DNA of 37,943 bases from Verrucomicrobiota bacterium (GTDB taxonomy: Bacteria > Verrucomicrobiota > Verrucomicrobiia > Opitutales > Opitutaceae), in the NCBI GenBank assembly GCA_019136515.1, contig JAGVUB010000169.1:1-37943 (forward strand), in the 5' to 3' direction. The position numbers and the translations under genes are program-made. The notes under the pieces are model-generated. The model was not told where the DNA came from. It saw nothing but the letters and a program-made list of their open reading frames with translations, and did not search any database. How positions within the stretch are numbered: the stretch's first letter is position 1; each line of letters starts with the position of its first letter. Positions 13,236-24,100 of this stretch are shown here, piece after piece.

Positions 13236-16200
13236 ATGCCCCCGACACCCATCGCCGCTGTGCTCCTCCGCAACGTCGCATTGCCGCTCTCCCGCCTCCT
13301 CCCGCTCGGCCTGTGCCTGCTGCCGGCTCTGCCGCTTCGCGGTGGCGCCGCGCCCTCGCCGGACGAGGGGCGGCTGCTCTCGCAGGCGTTCCTGCCGGAG
13401 GACTATCGCGGCGACATCCAGATATCGGCGGTCACGCAGACGCCCGACGGCCTGATCTACGCCGCCGCGCTCGGCGCCATCAAGGAGTACGACGGGCGCG
13501 TGTGGCGCTCCATCGCCACGCCCACCGCGTGGGTGCTGGCGTTGGAAACCTCGCCCGACGGCCGCGTCTGGTACGCGGCCAATGACGACATCGGCGTGCT
13601 CGAACCCGGACCCGACGGCCGGCGCCGTTGCCGCTCGCTGCTCGATCGGGTGCCCCATGCCGCGAAGCCGCTCGGGCAGGCGTGGTTCTGCAAGGTGCGA
13701 CCGGACGGCGTCTATTGGTCGGCCTCGACGTGCGTGCTGCGCTGGCGCGACGGCGCGATGCGAGTCTGGACGTTTCCCGAGGGCAGCGATCTCACGCTTC
13801 TCGACACCGGCAAGGCGCTCTACCTCGCGGTGAAGGACGACGCGCTCTACCGGCTCGACGGTGAAACGTGGACACCGCTCAGCCGTGACGCGCGTGTGGC
13901 CCGCTACCTCCTCGGGCTGTTCGACGGCTGGGCCGGCAAGGGGCTCATGGGCGTCGACGGCCGCGGCGCGGGCTGGACCATCGCCGAGGATGGCACGGTG
14001 AGCGAGGCGCTGCCGGCGCTGGCGCCGGAGGATGTCGGCGTGGCGGTGTCGCACGCGATCGTCCTGCGCGACGGGCGGCTGGCGCTCGCCACGAAGGGAC
14101 GGGGGCTGCTCATCCGCGCGGCCGACGGCCGGATCGACCAGCGCTTCGGCCTCGATGGCGGCACGAGTTCGGTGTCGATGCTCAGCCTGTACCAGGATCG
14201 TGAGGATGGGCTCTGGATCGGCTCGAAGTTCGGCGTGACGCGCGTCGACCTCGACCGCGGCATCACCGTGCACGACGAGCGCACCGGAGCGCCGTCGAAC
14301 ATCGGGCTCGGCTCGGTGCGGCACGGCGGGGTGTTCTATGTCGGCGCCGAGGATGGTGTGTACCGGCACGTGCCGGCGGCGGATGCCCGCCGGGGAAAGT
14401 TCGAGCGAGTGCCGGGGCCGGCGTTCTTCGCGTACACGATCTTCGGGCACAAGAGCGGGCTGGTGGCCGCCGGGGACCGCGGGCTGTACCGCGTGGTCGA
14501 CGGGGCGTTCGTGCCCGACTGCCCGCTGCCGGAGAACGTCTACGGGCTCGGCGAGACGCGCGAGGACCCCGACCGGATCTTCGCCGTGGGCGCGGAGTCG
14601 GTGCGCACGCTGCACTGGGACGGCTCCGCCTGGCGCGACGAGGGGACGGTTGCCGATTTCCATTCGGACGTGACCAGCCTCGCGGAGGATCGCGACGGTA
14701 ACCTGTGGGGCGGCACCTCCTCGCGCGGTCTGTTCCGGCTGCGGCGGCAGCCCGGCCGCCCGGATTGGCAGAGCGCGCAGTGCGAGTTCTACGGCACCGA
14801 GCGCGGGCTGCCCGAGGGGCACGAATGGGTTTCCGTGTACGACACGTCGCTCGGCCCGCTCTTCGCCCACGCGCGTGGCGTGTCGGTGTACGACGCCGCG
14901 ACGGACCGCATCGTGCCTTCGCCGGCGTTTGCCGCCGTGGGCCGGGCAAGCCGCTACGCCTTCCCGCTTGCCAGCCGCCCCGACGGGACAATCTGGGCAC
15001 AGCTCGGCAACCCGGCGAAGGGCGAGCCGCTGGAGATCGGCGGCCTGGTGCCGACGCCCGGCGGCGGCTGGCGCTGGCGGCCGTTGCCGGCGCGCGTCGC
15101 TGCGACGCTCGGCTACCTCGGCGCCAATGCGCTGGACTGGGAGCCGGGCGCGGGCGGCGAGGGCGTGCTCTGGGCTATGGGGCAGAAGCGTTTCCTGCGA
15201 ATCGATCTCGATGCCGAACTTCGGCAACCGCCGCCCGGGCCGCCGGCGACGCTGCTGCGCGAGGCCCGGCGCGGCGGCGTCGAGCTGCCGGTGTTGGCCG
15301 GCGGGACGCCGCCGGTGCTCGGGTTCTCGCGCGACGAACTGAACTTCCGCTTCGCGTGCGCCACGTTCGCGGCTGGCGGGAAGCTGGAGTTTCAGCACCG
15401 GCTGCTCGGTTACGACGAGGCGTGGTCCGGCTGGACGGAGCGCGACGAGGCCGGCTTCGGCAACCTGCCCGCCGGCGACTATGTCTTCGAGGTTCGGTCA
15501 CGGCGTGCGGGCGGCGAGCCCGGCGCGGCGGCGCGCTGGGCGTTTGCCGTCACACCTCCCTGGTGGCGCGGGGCACCGGTGGTGGCCGGGTATCTCGTAC
15601 TGGCCCTGGGCGCGCTGTGGGCGTTTGTGCGCTGGCGGCTGGGGCGGCTGGAGCGCGAGCGTCGCCGGCTCGAAGGCCTCGTGCGCGAACGCACCGGCGA
15701 ACTCGCCCGCGAACGCGACCGGGCCGACGCCGCCAACCGCGCGAAGACCGCGTTTCTCGCCAACATGAGCCACGAGCTCCGCACGCCGCTGCACGCCATC
15801 CTCGGCTACTCGCAGATGCTCGGCGCCGATCCGACGCTGCCCGAGCGGGCGCGGGAGCGGCTGCAGATCGTCGGCTCCAGCGGCCGGCACCTGCTCCGGC
15901 TGATCAACGAGGTGCTCGATCTCTCCAAGATCGAGGCCGGCCGGCTCGAGGTGAATGTGGCGCCGTTCGACCTGCCGGCCCTGCTGGCCTCGATCGCGGC
16001 GGCGCACGAGCCGCGTGCGGCGGCGAAGGGGCTGGCGTACCGACGGTCCGATCCCGCCGGACTGCCGGCGAACGCCGCCGGCGACTCCGCGAAACTGCGA
16101 CAGGTGCTCGAGAACCTGCTGGGCAACGCGATCAAGTTCACGGCGTGCGGCGAGGTGCGGCTGCTGGCGCTGCCCATCGGCGCGGGCCGGGTGCGCTTCG

Positions 16201-17120
16201 AGGTGAGCGACACCGGCCCGGGCATCGCGGCGGCGGATCTGGCGCGGATCTTCCAGCCGTTCACCCAGCTTCCGAACGGCGGCGCGCCGGCCGAGGGCGG
16301 CACCGGGCTCGGGCTGGCGATCGCGCAGCGGCTGGTCGCCCTGCTCGGTGGGCGGCTCGAGGTGGCGAGCGCGGTGGGGCAGGGCAGCCGTTTCTGGTTC
16401 GAGCTGGAGCTGGCCGGTGCCGGCGTCCCGGTGCGAGGGACGGGGCCGGAGCCGTCATGTCGGAAGGTTGGCTACGACGGGCCGCGGCGCCGCGTGCTGG
16501 CGGTGGACGATGTGGAGGCCAACCGCCGGCTCTTCACCGATCTGCTCGCGCCGCTCGGGTTCGAGGTCGTCGAGGCCGGATCGGCGGCGGAGACGATGGC
16601 GCGTCTCGGGTCGTTCCGTCCCGATCTCGTGCTGCTCGACCTGCGGCTGCCCGACTCCGACGGCTTTGCGCTCGCGCGGCGGCTGCGCGCCGACCCGCGG
16701 CTGGAGGGCGTGAAGATCCTCGCGGCCTCGGCATCGGTCTTCAACCAGGACCCCGCGGCGGCGCTAGCGGCCGGCTGCGACGGCTTTGTCGCCAAGCCGT
16801 TCCTGCCGGAGGAGTTCTTTTCCCGGATCGGCGAGTTGCTCGCGCTCACATGGCGCGAAACTGCGGAGACGCCGCCGGCGACTGCCGAGCCGCTCGATCC
16901 GGCGACTGCCGAGCCGCTCGATCCGGCGCTGCTCGGCGCGCTGCGCACGGCGGCTGCGGCGGGCGACATCGTGGCTGTGCGCGAGGCGTTCGGGCGGCTG
17001 CGCGAACGGCACCCGCAGTCGGCTGCGCTGGCGCCGTTGGCGCGCGCCATCGAGAACTTCGACACCGACGGGCTGGTCCGACTGGCCGGGCCGGCGGCCG
17101 GTCCCTCCCAAAAATCATGA
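13236..17120 (+). CDS. Propeller-type hybrid sensor histidine kinase
   Basis: 1294 aa. A signal peptide/anchor (residues ~8-40) is followed by a periplasmic beta-propeller of the two-component regulator (Reg_prop) type, ~45-690, with repeated motifs such as 'DREDGLWIGSKFGVTRVD' and 'DRDGNLWGGTSSRGLFRL'. Next come a Y_Y_Y immunoglobulin-like domain (~695-770), one TM helix (~780-800), a coiled coil, HisKA NMSHELRTPLHA (phospho-His846), HATPase_c ([16 protein letters not shown]), a receiver (DD at 1091-1092, phospho-Asp1135, KPF) and a helical C-terminal domain. Bacteroidota homologues of this architecture sense oligosaccharides, so a glycan ligand is a reasonable inference. The linker after the receiver holds a perfect 24-bp tandem duplication. 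The stop overlaps the next start by 4 bp (ATGA), so kinase and regulator are translationally coupled. A GTG at 13260 is an alternative start. Confidence 0.93.
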   Translation: MPPTPIAAVLLRNVALPLSRLLPLGLCLLPALPLRGGAAPSPDEGRLLSQAFLPEDYRGDIQISAVTQTPDGLIYAAALGAIKEYDGRVWRSIATPTAWVLALETSPDGRVWYAANDDIGVLEPGPDGRRRCRSLLDRVPHAAKPLGQAWFCKVRPDGVYWSASTCVLRWRDGAMRVWTFPEGSDLTLLDTGKALYLAVKDDALYRLDGETWTPLSRDARVARYLLGLFDGWAGKGLMGVDGRGAGWTIAEDGTVSEALPALAPEDVGVAVSHAIVLRDGRLALATKGRGLLIRAADGRIDQRFGLDGGTSSVSMLSLYQDREDGLWIGSKFGVTRVDLDRGITVHDERTGAPSNIGLGSVRHGGVFYVGAEDGVYRHVPAADARRGKFERVPGPAFFAYTIFGHKSGLVAAGDRGLYRVVDGAFVPDCPLPENVYGLGETREDPDRIFAVGAESVRTLHWDGSAWRDEGTVADFHSDVTSLAEDRDGNLWGGTSSRGLFRLRRQPGRPDWQSAQCEFYGTERGLPEGHEWVSVYDTSLGPLFAHARGVSVYDAATDRIVPSPAFAAVGRASRYAFPLASRPDGTIWAQLGNPAKGEPLEIGGLVPTPGGGWRWRPLPARVAATLGYLGANALDWEPGAGGEGVLWAMGQKRFLRIDLDAELRQPPPGPPATLLREARRGGVELPVLAGGTPPVLGFSRDELNFRFACATFAAGGKLEFQHRLLGYDEAWSGWTERDEAGFGNLPAGDYVFEVRSRRAGGEPGAAARWAFAVTPPWWRGAPVVAGYLVLALGALWAFVRWRLGRLERERRRLEGLVRERTGELARERDRADAANRAKTAFLANMSHELRTPLHAILGYSQMLGADPTLPERARERLQIVGSSGRHLLRLINEVLDLSKIEAGRLEVNVAPFDLPALLASIAAAHEPRAAAKGLAYRRSDPAGLPANAAGDSAKLRQVLENLLGNAIKFTACGEVRLLALPIGAGRVRFEVSDTGPGIAAADLARIFQPFTQLPNGGAPAEGGTGLGLAIAQRLVALLGGRLEVASAVGQGSRFWFELELAGAGVPVRGTGPEPSCRKVGYDGPRRRVLAVDDVEANRRLFTDLLAPLGFEVVEAGSAAETMARLGSFRPDLVLLDLRLPDSDGFALARRLRADPRLEGVKILAASASVFNQDPAAALAAGCDGFVAKPFLPEEFFSRIGELLALTWRETAETPPATAEPLDPATAEPLDPALLGALRTAAAAGDIVAVREAFGRLRERHPQSAALAPLARAIENFDTDGLVRLAGPAAGPSQKS
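16877..16924 (+). repeat. Perfect 24-bp tandem duplication in sensor linker
   Basis: Two identical 24-bp units (16877-16900, 16901-16924) encode ATAEPLDP twice, in the hinge between the receiver and the C-terminal helical domain. Being perfect, it should be recent and prone to copy-number change without breaking the frame. Confidence 0.9.
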
Positions 17121-18046
17121 GAAACGACGACGGCACCCCGCGCATCCTGATTGTTGACGACACGCCTGCGAACCTCTCGCTGCTGGTGGACGCGCTGCAG
17201 GGAGCGGGCTACCGGCCGCTGGTCGCCACGAGCGGCGAGCGGGCGCTCCAGTTGCTGGCGCAGCCGCCGCTGCCCACCCTGGTGTTGCTCGACATGCGCA
17301 TGCCCGGGCTCGACGGGCTCGCGGTGTGTGCGCGGCTTCAGGCACACCCGCAGTGGCGCGAGATCCCGGTGATCTTTATGACAGCCGTCGAGGAACCGGA
17401 GCAGAAGGTGGCGGCGTTCGCCGCGGGTGCTGTCGATTACGTGACGAAGCCGTTCCACGCCGAGGAGGTGCTCGCGCGCATCGGCACGCACCTGCGTCTG
17501 AAGGCGCTGCAACGCGCCCTCGCGGAGGAGCTCGCCTGGCGCGCGGAGACGGAGCGTACCTTGCGCGCGTCGCTGACGCAGGCCGTGATCGTGGCCGCGC
17601 GAGACGGGGCGCTGCTTTTCCACACGCCGCGGGCGGCGCAGTTGCTCCAACGGCATTGCGGCTGGAGCGAGACCGCGGAACCGACGCTGCCGCCACTGTT
17701 GGCGAAGCTGGCCGCCGGCGGGCGCAGCACCCAGGAGACAATCACGGGTGCGATCGGCACGCTGGAAGTGCGCCTGGTGGCCGGCGGCGACGAGGAGCTG
17801 GTCACGTTGCTGCTCGAGGAGCGGCGTCCGTCCGGCGACTACGCGCCGCTGCGCTCGCTCGGCCTGAGCGAGCGCGAGGCGGAGGTGCTGTTCTGGATCA
17901 GCGAGGGAAAATCCAATCCGGAGATCGCGCTGATCATCGGGGCTGCCGCGGGCACGGTGAAGAAGCACGTCGAGAACCTGCTGGCGAAGCTCGGCGTGGA
18001 GAACCGCGCGGCCGCGATGCGGCTGGCGTTGGAGAAGCTGCGGTAG
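17117..18046 (+). CDS. Response regulator, receiver plus LuxR-type HTH
   Basis: 309 aa. The N-terminal receiver (residues 8-125) has the acidic pair Asp14-Asp15, phospho-Asp59 in LVLLDMRMPG, Thr89 and Lys111 in VTKPF. A middle segment (~140-240) may be a small PAS-like or linker domain of unknown role. The C-terminal LuxR/NarL-type helix-turn-helix (~247-309) reads GLSEREAEVLFWISEGKSNPEI...GTVKKHVENLLAKLGVENR, the full family signature. Its ATG overlaps the TGA of the kinase gene, making it the obvious phosphate acceptor. NarL-family proteins bind inverted repeats whose half-sites often begin with TAC, which fits TACGCCG-NN-CGGCGTA; I infer that this protein binds the three copies at 13181, 18097 and 25290 and so activates its own operon. 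Confidence 0.93.
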   Translation: MRNDDGTPRILIVDDTPANLSLLVDALQGAGYRPLVATSGERALQLLAQPPLPTLVLLDMRMPGLDGLAVCARLQAHPQWREIPVIFMTAVEEPEQKVAAFAAGAVDYVTKPFHAEEVLARIGTHLRLKALQRALAEELAWRAETERTLRASLTQAVIVAARDGALLFHTPRAAQLLQRHCGWSETAEPTLPPLLAKLAAGGRSTQETITGAIGTLEVRLVAGGDEELVTLLLEERRPSGDYAPLRSLGLSEREAEVLFWISEGKSNPEIALIIGAAAGTVKKHVENLLAKLGVENRAAAMRLALEKLR

Positions 18047-18096
18047 CGGGCGCGGGGCGGCGCAGGCGCGGCGGGCCGGTGCGAACGGCGCCCGCC

Positions 18097-18141
18097 TACG
18101 CCGACCGGCGTATTCACAGGGCACTGGAGTACGGGTAGGCT
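18097..18141 (+). promoter_or_regulatory. Operator-promoter 2: palindrome plus -10, giant protein
   Basis: Exact palindrome TACGCCGACCGGCGTA at 18097-18112, then 23 bp, then TAGGCT (18136-18141). TTCACA directly after the palindrome (18113-18118) is 5/6 to a TTGACA -35 box. The predicted start of transcription is near 18148, 35 nt before the ATG at 18183. It lies 50 bp past the response regulator stop. A GCGGGCGC/GCGCCCGC pair (18046-18053, 18088-18095) could form a hairpin just before it, without a T tract. Confidence 0.78.
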
Positions 18142-18182
18142 TGGGCTGCGGGACGGAATCTGCCTGCTCCCGCACTTCCGCC

Positions 18183-21100
18183 ATGAAACCGTACCGCTCC
18201 TGCCTCCTCGCCTGCTTGCGATTTGTCCCCGTGGTTCTCGCCGTGGCGCTGTCCGCGGTGGCTAGTGCCGCCTCCGGCTGGGTCGATATCTCCGGCAACC
18301 TCCCGGCCGGCATTGACCGCGGGCAGACGCAGCTGGTCGCCGTTCACTTCATCAACGACACCGAGGGCTGGGTGTGCGACGCCAACCTCAAGGCCGTCTA
18401 CCACACGACCGATGGCGGAGCCTCCTGGTCAACCATCGCCGTGCCGGGGGCGAGCGGCGGCCGGGCGCCCACGGCGATCTTCATGAAGAGCGCGACCGAG
18501 GGCTGGATCGGCTGCGACGACGGCCGGCTTTACCACACCAGCGACGGTTGGACGACCTGGACCGGGATCTATTCGACGGGGGAGCGCATCTACGACATCG
18601 ACTGCGGACCGGGCGCGACCGCCGCCATCGCGGTGGGCGACAAAGGGGCCTGTTTTGCCCTGACGGCCACCGGTGCGACACGTCTCTCCGGACCGAGCAT
18701 CACGCTTCCCACCGACAACAACTTCATGTCCGTCTCCGCTCCGACGGCCGGCGAGGCGTGGATCGGCACGAGCGGCGCCGCTACGAGCATCGCCTACCTC
18801 TACCACAGTGTCGACGGCATGCTGCAGACCGACCAAGCCGGATATCACGATTCGGGCATCCTCGGTGTGTTCATGCGGACCAACAAAGTCGGCCACATGC
18901 TGACCGGGCAGTTCGATCCGAACTCCAACACCTGGCTGGATTCCGGGATCAACTCGACCGTCGATGGCGTCAACTGGTGGGTTAACACCAACGTGCCGTC
19001 CACGCACGTGATCAAGATCGGTGCCGACGGCAGAAGCATGCAATCGACGATTGTCTTCAGCGACGTGGCGCTCGTGTCCGCCGACGAGGGCTGGATCGTC
19101 GGCAGCGACGGCTGGATTCTGCACACGACCAACGCCACCGAAACCGCCACCCGTTGCGCCAACGGCTGGGCGCAGCACGGCAGCTACAGCGCCGAGGATG
19201 CCGCCGCCACGGTGTGGACCCGCGAAGGCGAGGGCCTCACCGAGCTCGCGTTCAACCGCGTCTTCTTCCCCTCGGCCAATGCGGGCTATGCCATCGGCAC
19301 GGGCGACATGCTCGGCGCTTCGAACCTCCATCACCGCGCGGCCCTGTTCAAACGCACCGCGCTGCTCGGGCCCGCCACCATCACCTTCGCCGTCACCGAG
19401 GGCAGCGCACCCGTGCCCGGAGCGACAATCACCTTCAACGGCGTCTCCGCCCAGACCGATGCTGCCGGCCACGCGACCGTCGTGCTGCCCGCCGCCTCGG
19501 TGCCGATCGAGCACCGCTACACCGTCGAGGCCGCGGGCCTGATGTCGGAGGCGCGCTATCTCGCACTCGGGGCCGGCGCCACGACGAAGACCGAGGCAAT
19601 CGAGATGCGCCCCATTCCCGGCGAATTCGTGCGCTTGGCGACGGAGGCGCCGGGCGTCCGCACCGGCTTCTCCCGTCCGCAGGACGTGCACGTCGACGCG
19701 TCGGGGAACTTGTGGGTGCTCGATGTCTCGGCCAGCTCGGTGCAGCAGTACAACGCCGCCGGCGCGCTGGTTTCCGAGTGGAGCCTCGGGATCGACAACG
19801 TCTACGCCCGGAGGGCGGTAACGGAGTTCGAGCGCGACGCATCCGGCAACTGGTATGTGCTGGTGCGACCCTATGCGGACTGGGAGCGGCACGGCGTGGC
19901 GATGCCCGGCGAGGTCCGGAAATACGATTCGACGGGCAACCTGCTGGCGACTTGGACGGGCACGCCGCAGACCGGCTCCTTCGGCGGCATCAGCGCGCTG
20001 GCCCTCGACCACTCCGGTAACGTCTATCTCGGCACGGTCGAGCGCGGCATACTTAAGCTCGACAGTTCGGGCAACCTGCTGGACCGCTTCGGCTGCGGCG
20101 TGACGCTCGACGCCAACGGCAACGAGATCGATGGCGACGGACAGATGCCGCTGGCGTGGGTGACGAGCTTGGCGGTCGATTCCACCGGCCGGATCTATGC
20201 GGGCGAAGCCTCGGGCGAGGATGCCATCACCCGTGTGGCGGGGCAGAGCAATTACATCGCGGTGTATTCGGCCGCCGGCCGCTTCGTCGCCCGCTGGGGC
20301 GGGTCCACCGAAGCTGCCGGCGCCTTGTTCCGCGGCGCGGTGCAGTCGCTGGTGTGCGATGCCTCCGACCGCGTCGTCGCGCTCGATCCGAAGGCCAACC
20401 GCGTGCAGACATTCTCCTCCACGGGCACGGTGGCGAACGCCTGGGGCACCTATGGCGTCGACGACGGCAAGCTCGACGGCCCCTGCCGGCTGGGCCGCGA
20501 CCCCGGCGGGAATCTATACCTCGTCGAGGGGACAGCGGCCGGGGGCTACTCCGGTGCCGCCGCCAAGTCGCGCATCCAGAAGTTCACCGCCACCGGTACC
20601 TGGCAGCGGACCTGGACCGGCACGACCGCGACGGTCGACGGCAGCTTCGACACGCCGTGGGGCGTGGGCGTGGCGCCGACAGGCGAGGTGTACGTGACCG
20701 ACTACGACCGCAACCGCGTCCAGAAATTCGCCGCCGACGGCACCTTCCTCCTCGGTTTCGGTGCGAGCGGCAGCGGCGACGGGCAGTTCAACCACCCGAC
20801 CGGCGTGGCCGTCGATGCCTCCGGCAACGTCTACGTTGGCGACCGTTACAACGACCGTGTCCAGGTCTTCGATTCCAACGGCACGTTCCTGCGCAAGTTC
20901 GGCGTCTCCGGCACCAGCGGGCTCGGCAGTTTTTGCTACGTCAACAGCGTGGCGATCGGCCCCGACGGCAACGTCTACGTCGGCGACCAGCGCTCGCTGC
21001 AGAAGTGCTCGCCCGACGGCACGGCACTGGCCCGCTGGGGCAGCTACGGCAGCGGCACCGGGCAGTTCTACTCGATCAACGGCATCGGCTTCGACGCGGC

Positions 21101-24100
21101 CGGCAACATCTACACCACCGAGTGGGACAACCACCGTGTCCAAGTCTTCGACTCCGCGGGCAACTTCCTGCGCACCTGGGGCCGGCGCGGCGAGGACGAC
21201 GGCGAGTTCGTCTACGGCTTCGGCTTGGCGTTCGACGCGGCGGGCTATCTCTACGTCAGCGACAATGCACGGGTGCAGGGCTTCACCACCGACGGCGATT
21301 TCGTCACCCGCTTCGGACCCAACGACGGTGGCGACGGCGAGTTCGGTCGGCCTCACGGTCTGGCGCGGAGCCCGACCACCGGGGCGCTCTACCTCGCCGA
21401 CACGAGGACGAAGGCGCTCTACCGCTGCCCGGCGCCGGTCATCGCGCACCGGGTGAGTTTCTCCGTGACCGACCGCGGGCAGGCGCTTGCTGGCGCCACG
21501 GTTGCGATCAACGGCGTCTCGGTCGTCACCGACAGCACCGGCGTGGTCTCGCTCTGGCTGCCGACGGGCAGCTATCCCTACACCGTGACCCGTGCCGACT
21601 ACGCCAGCGGCAGCGGCACGCTGACGGTGGGGGCCACCTCGGCCGTCGAGGCGGTTTCGCTCCTGCGCCTCACCGGCATCAGCCTCGTGGTCAAGGTCAC
21701 CGATCCGCGCAGCCAGCCGCTCGCCAACGTCAAGGTCGTGCTCGACGGCACCACCTTGCGCTATACCGACTCGCTGGGTACGGCGATCATCGGCGGGTCC
21801 GGCCGGGGCGTGCACACCTACGTGGCCAGCACGCCGGGCTTCGAGACCGCCTCCGCCAGCTTCGAGCCGACGAGCAGCGGCTTTGTCCTGACGATCGTTC
21901 TGCAGTCGAGCCGCACCGTCTTGACCGCGCCCACCGCCACCACCGGCGGGGTGAACGCGGTGTCGGTCAGTGCGGCGAACTTGTCGGGCGAGGTGACCGC
22001 CGACGGCGGCGCCAGCATCACTGCGCGTGGCGTGGTGTGCAGCCTCTCCGCCAACCCCACGTTGGACACCGGTACGGCGTTCATCTCCGGAGTCATATGG
22101 AACAATGGAGTGGTGACCGACCTGGGCACTGGCGCGTTCACGGCCACCGCCATCGGACTGAGCGCCGGCACGACCTACCACTACCGCGCCTATGCGACCA
22201 ACTCCGCCGGCACCAGCTATGGCGCCGATGCGACTTTCACGACGGAGCCTGCGGTGTCCGGCTATGGATGGACACAGCAGGCTGCCAAACTCGTCGCGGC
22301 TGGAGCCACCTCGGGGAGCTTTTTCCTGCGCGACATCGATCACGTCACTGTCGACGGCACCACGCGGCTGTTCCTGACGAGCGGCGGCACCTCGGCCGGA
22401 TCCATCGTCTACCGGTCGGATGACGGCGGAACCACGTTTGTCGCGACCGGTGCGGCCGCCGACACGTTCGAAGCGCTCTCCGTCCGACCCGACGGGCAGA
22501 CGCTGTTCGGTGCCGGGTATGGCAAGGTCTGGAAGAGCACCGACGGCGGCACCTCATGGACAAAGTCGACGCTCATGGGATCGGGCTACTTCAGCGATGT
22601 GCATTTCGTCACCGACACGGTCGGGTACGCGGTCGGAGGGTCTGGTGCTGGCGGTGTGCCTTATGTCCATGGCTTTCGCACCACCGATGGCGGTGCCACT
22701 TGGACGGAGATGACCAATCGGGCGTCGCCGCACGACCGCGGGTACTATGATGCCGTCTGGGCCCCGGATGCGACGCACCCGGACACTGTCTGGGTCGCAC
22801 AAGGTACTGGAATAACCTACATCCTCCATTCGACCGACGGTGGAACGACGTGGGGCGAGTCGGATACCATGGATGAAGTCACCGACCTGTATTTCAAGGA
22901 TGCCAACACGGGCTGGGGTGCGGGCGGGATTGGGCGCAATTGCGGAATCTATCGCTATGTGAAGGGCTACTGGGTGCACGCCACGACTCCGCCGAGTCTC
23001 GCCGCCGAGGAGAGCCTCAACGCGTTGGCGTTCGCTCCGGATGGGCTGAACGGCTGGGCCGTCGGCAACGATGGCATCATTCTCCATTCGACCGATGGCG
23101 GTGCGACATGGGAGCGGGAGGGCCAGTCCCTCGATCTGCCCAACCGGGGGTTTCCCGGCCACCGGGAAACACTGTGTGGTGTGACGGTGGTTTCGGCTCG
23201 CGAAGCCTATGTGGTGGGAAACGACGGTAGCCTCCTGAAGTTTGGCGTTCTCGGGAGCACGGAGACGATGCCGACGGTGACGACAGGTGCGATCTCCGCC
23301 GTCGCGGCAACTTCCGCGACTGCCGCCGGCAACGTGACCGCCGACGGCGGCGCAGGAGTGACGGCGCGCGGCGTGGTCTACGGGCTCCTTGGCAGTCCGA
23401 CGCTGGCGACCGGCACCGCTGTGGCGGCGGGCTCGGAGATGGGCGGATTTACCGCTGCGATCACCGGGCTGTCGCCAAGCACGACCTACCACCTTCGCGC
23501 CTACGCGACGAATGCAGCCGGCACCAGCTACGGCGACGATGTGAGTTTCACGACGGAGCCCGCCGACACCAGCGCGCCGGCTGCGCCCGCGATCACCACC
23601 GGCGCGGGCTCGACGACGGACCGCACACCGACCCTGGGCGGCGTTGCCGAGGCCGGAAGCACGGTCACCCTCTACGTCGACGGTGTTTCCTGTGGCACGA
23701 CAGTCGCTGGCGGCGACGGGAGCTGGTCCTTCACGCTCCCGGCCGCCGTGGCCGACGGCAACCATTCGATCACCGCGACAGCGACCGATGCTGCCGGCAA
23801 TACCAGCGCCGCCTCCGGCGGCTCCCGGCTGACGGTTGTCGCCACCAGCTTCGCCGCGCCCGTGCCCGATGGCTATGGCGCCGGCGCCACCGGCGGTGCT
23901 GCGGGCACTGCCGTGGTGGCGGGGACGGCCGAGGAGTTCGTCACCTACGCGGCGTCGAGCGACGCGCATGTGATCACTGTCGTCGGCAGTCTCGACATCG
24001 GCACGGTCGCCATGGCCTCGAACAAGACCATCCAGGGCGCCGACGCTTCCGCCACCCTCGACGGTTGCCTGAGCCTCACCAATGTCTCCAACATCGTCAT

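Noticed and set aside
13098..15398. Upstream extension of the exported protein gene (12054-13097) across the sensor gene
   Set aside because: The extension is antisense to the Reg_prop domain, lies before a clear signal peptide and contains no domain.
14705..17116. Open frame in front of the response regulator in the same frame
   Set aside because: It overlaps the kinase domains in another frame; the receiver domain begins right after the ATG at 17117.
18046..18095. Terminator between the response regulator and the giant gene
   Set aside because: GCGGGCGC and GCGCCCGC can pair, but the loop is 34 nt and there is no T tract, so read-through is possible.
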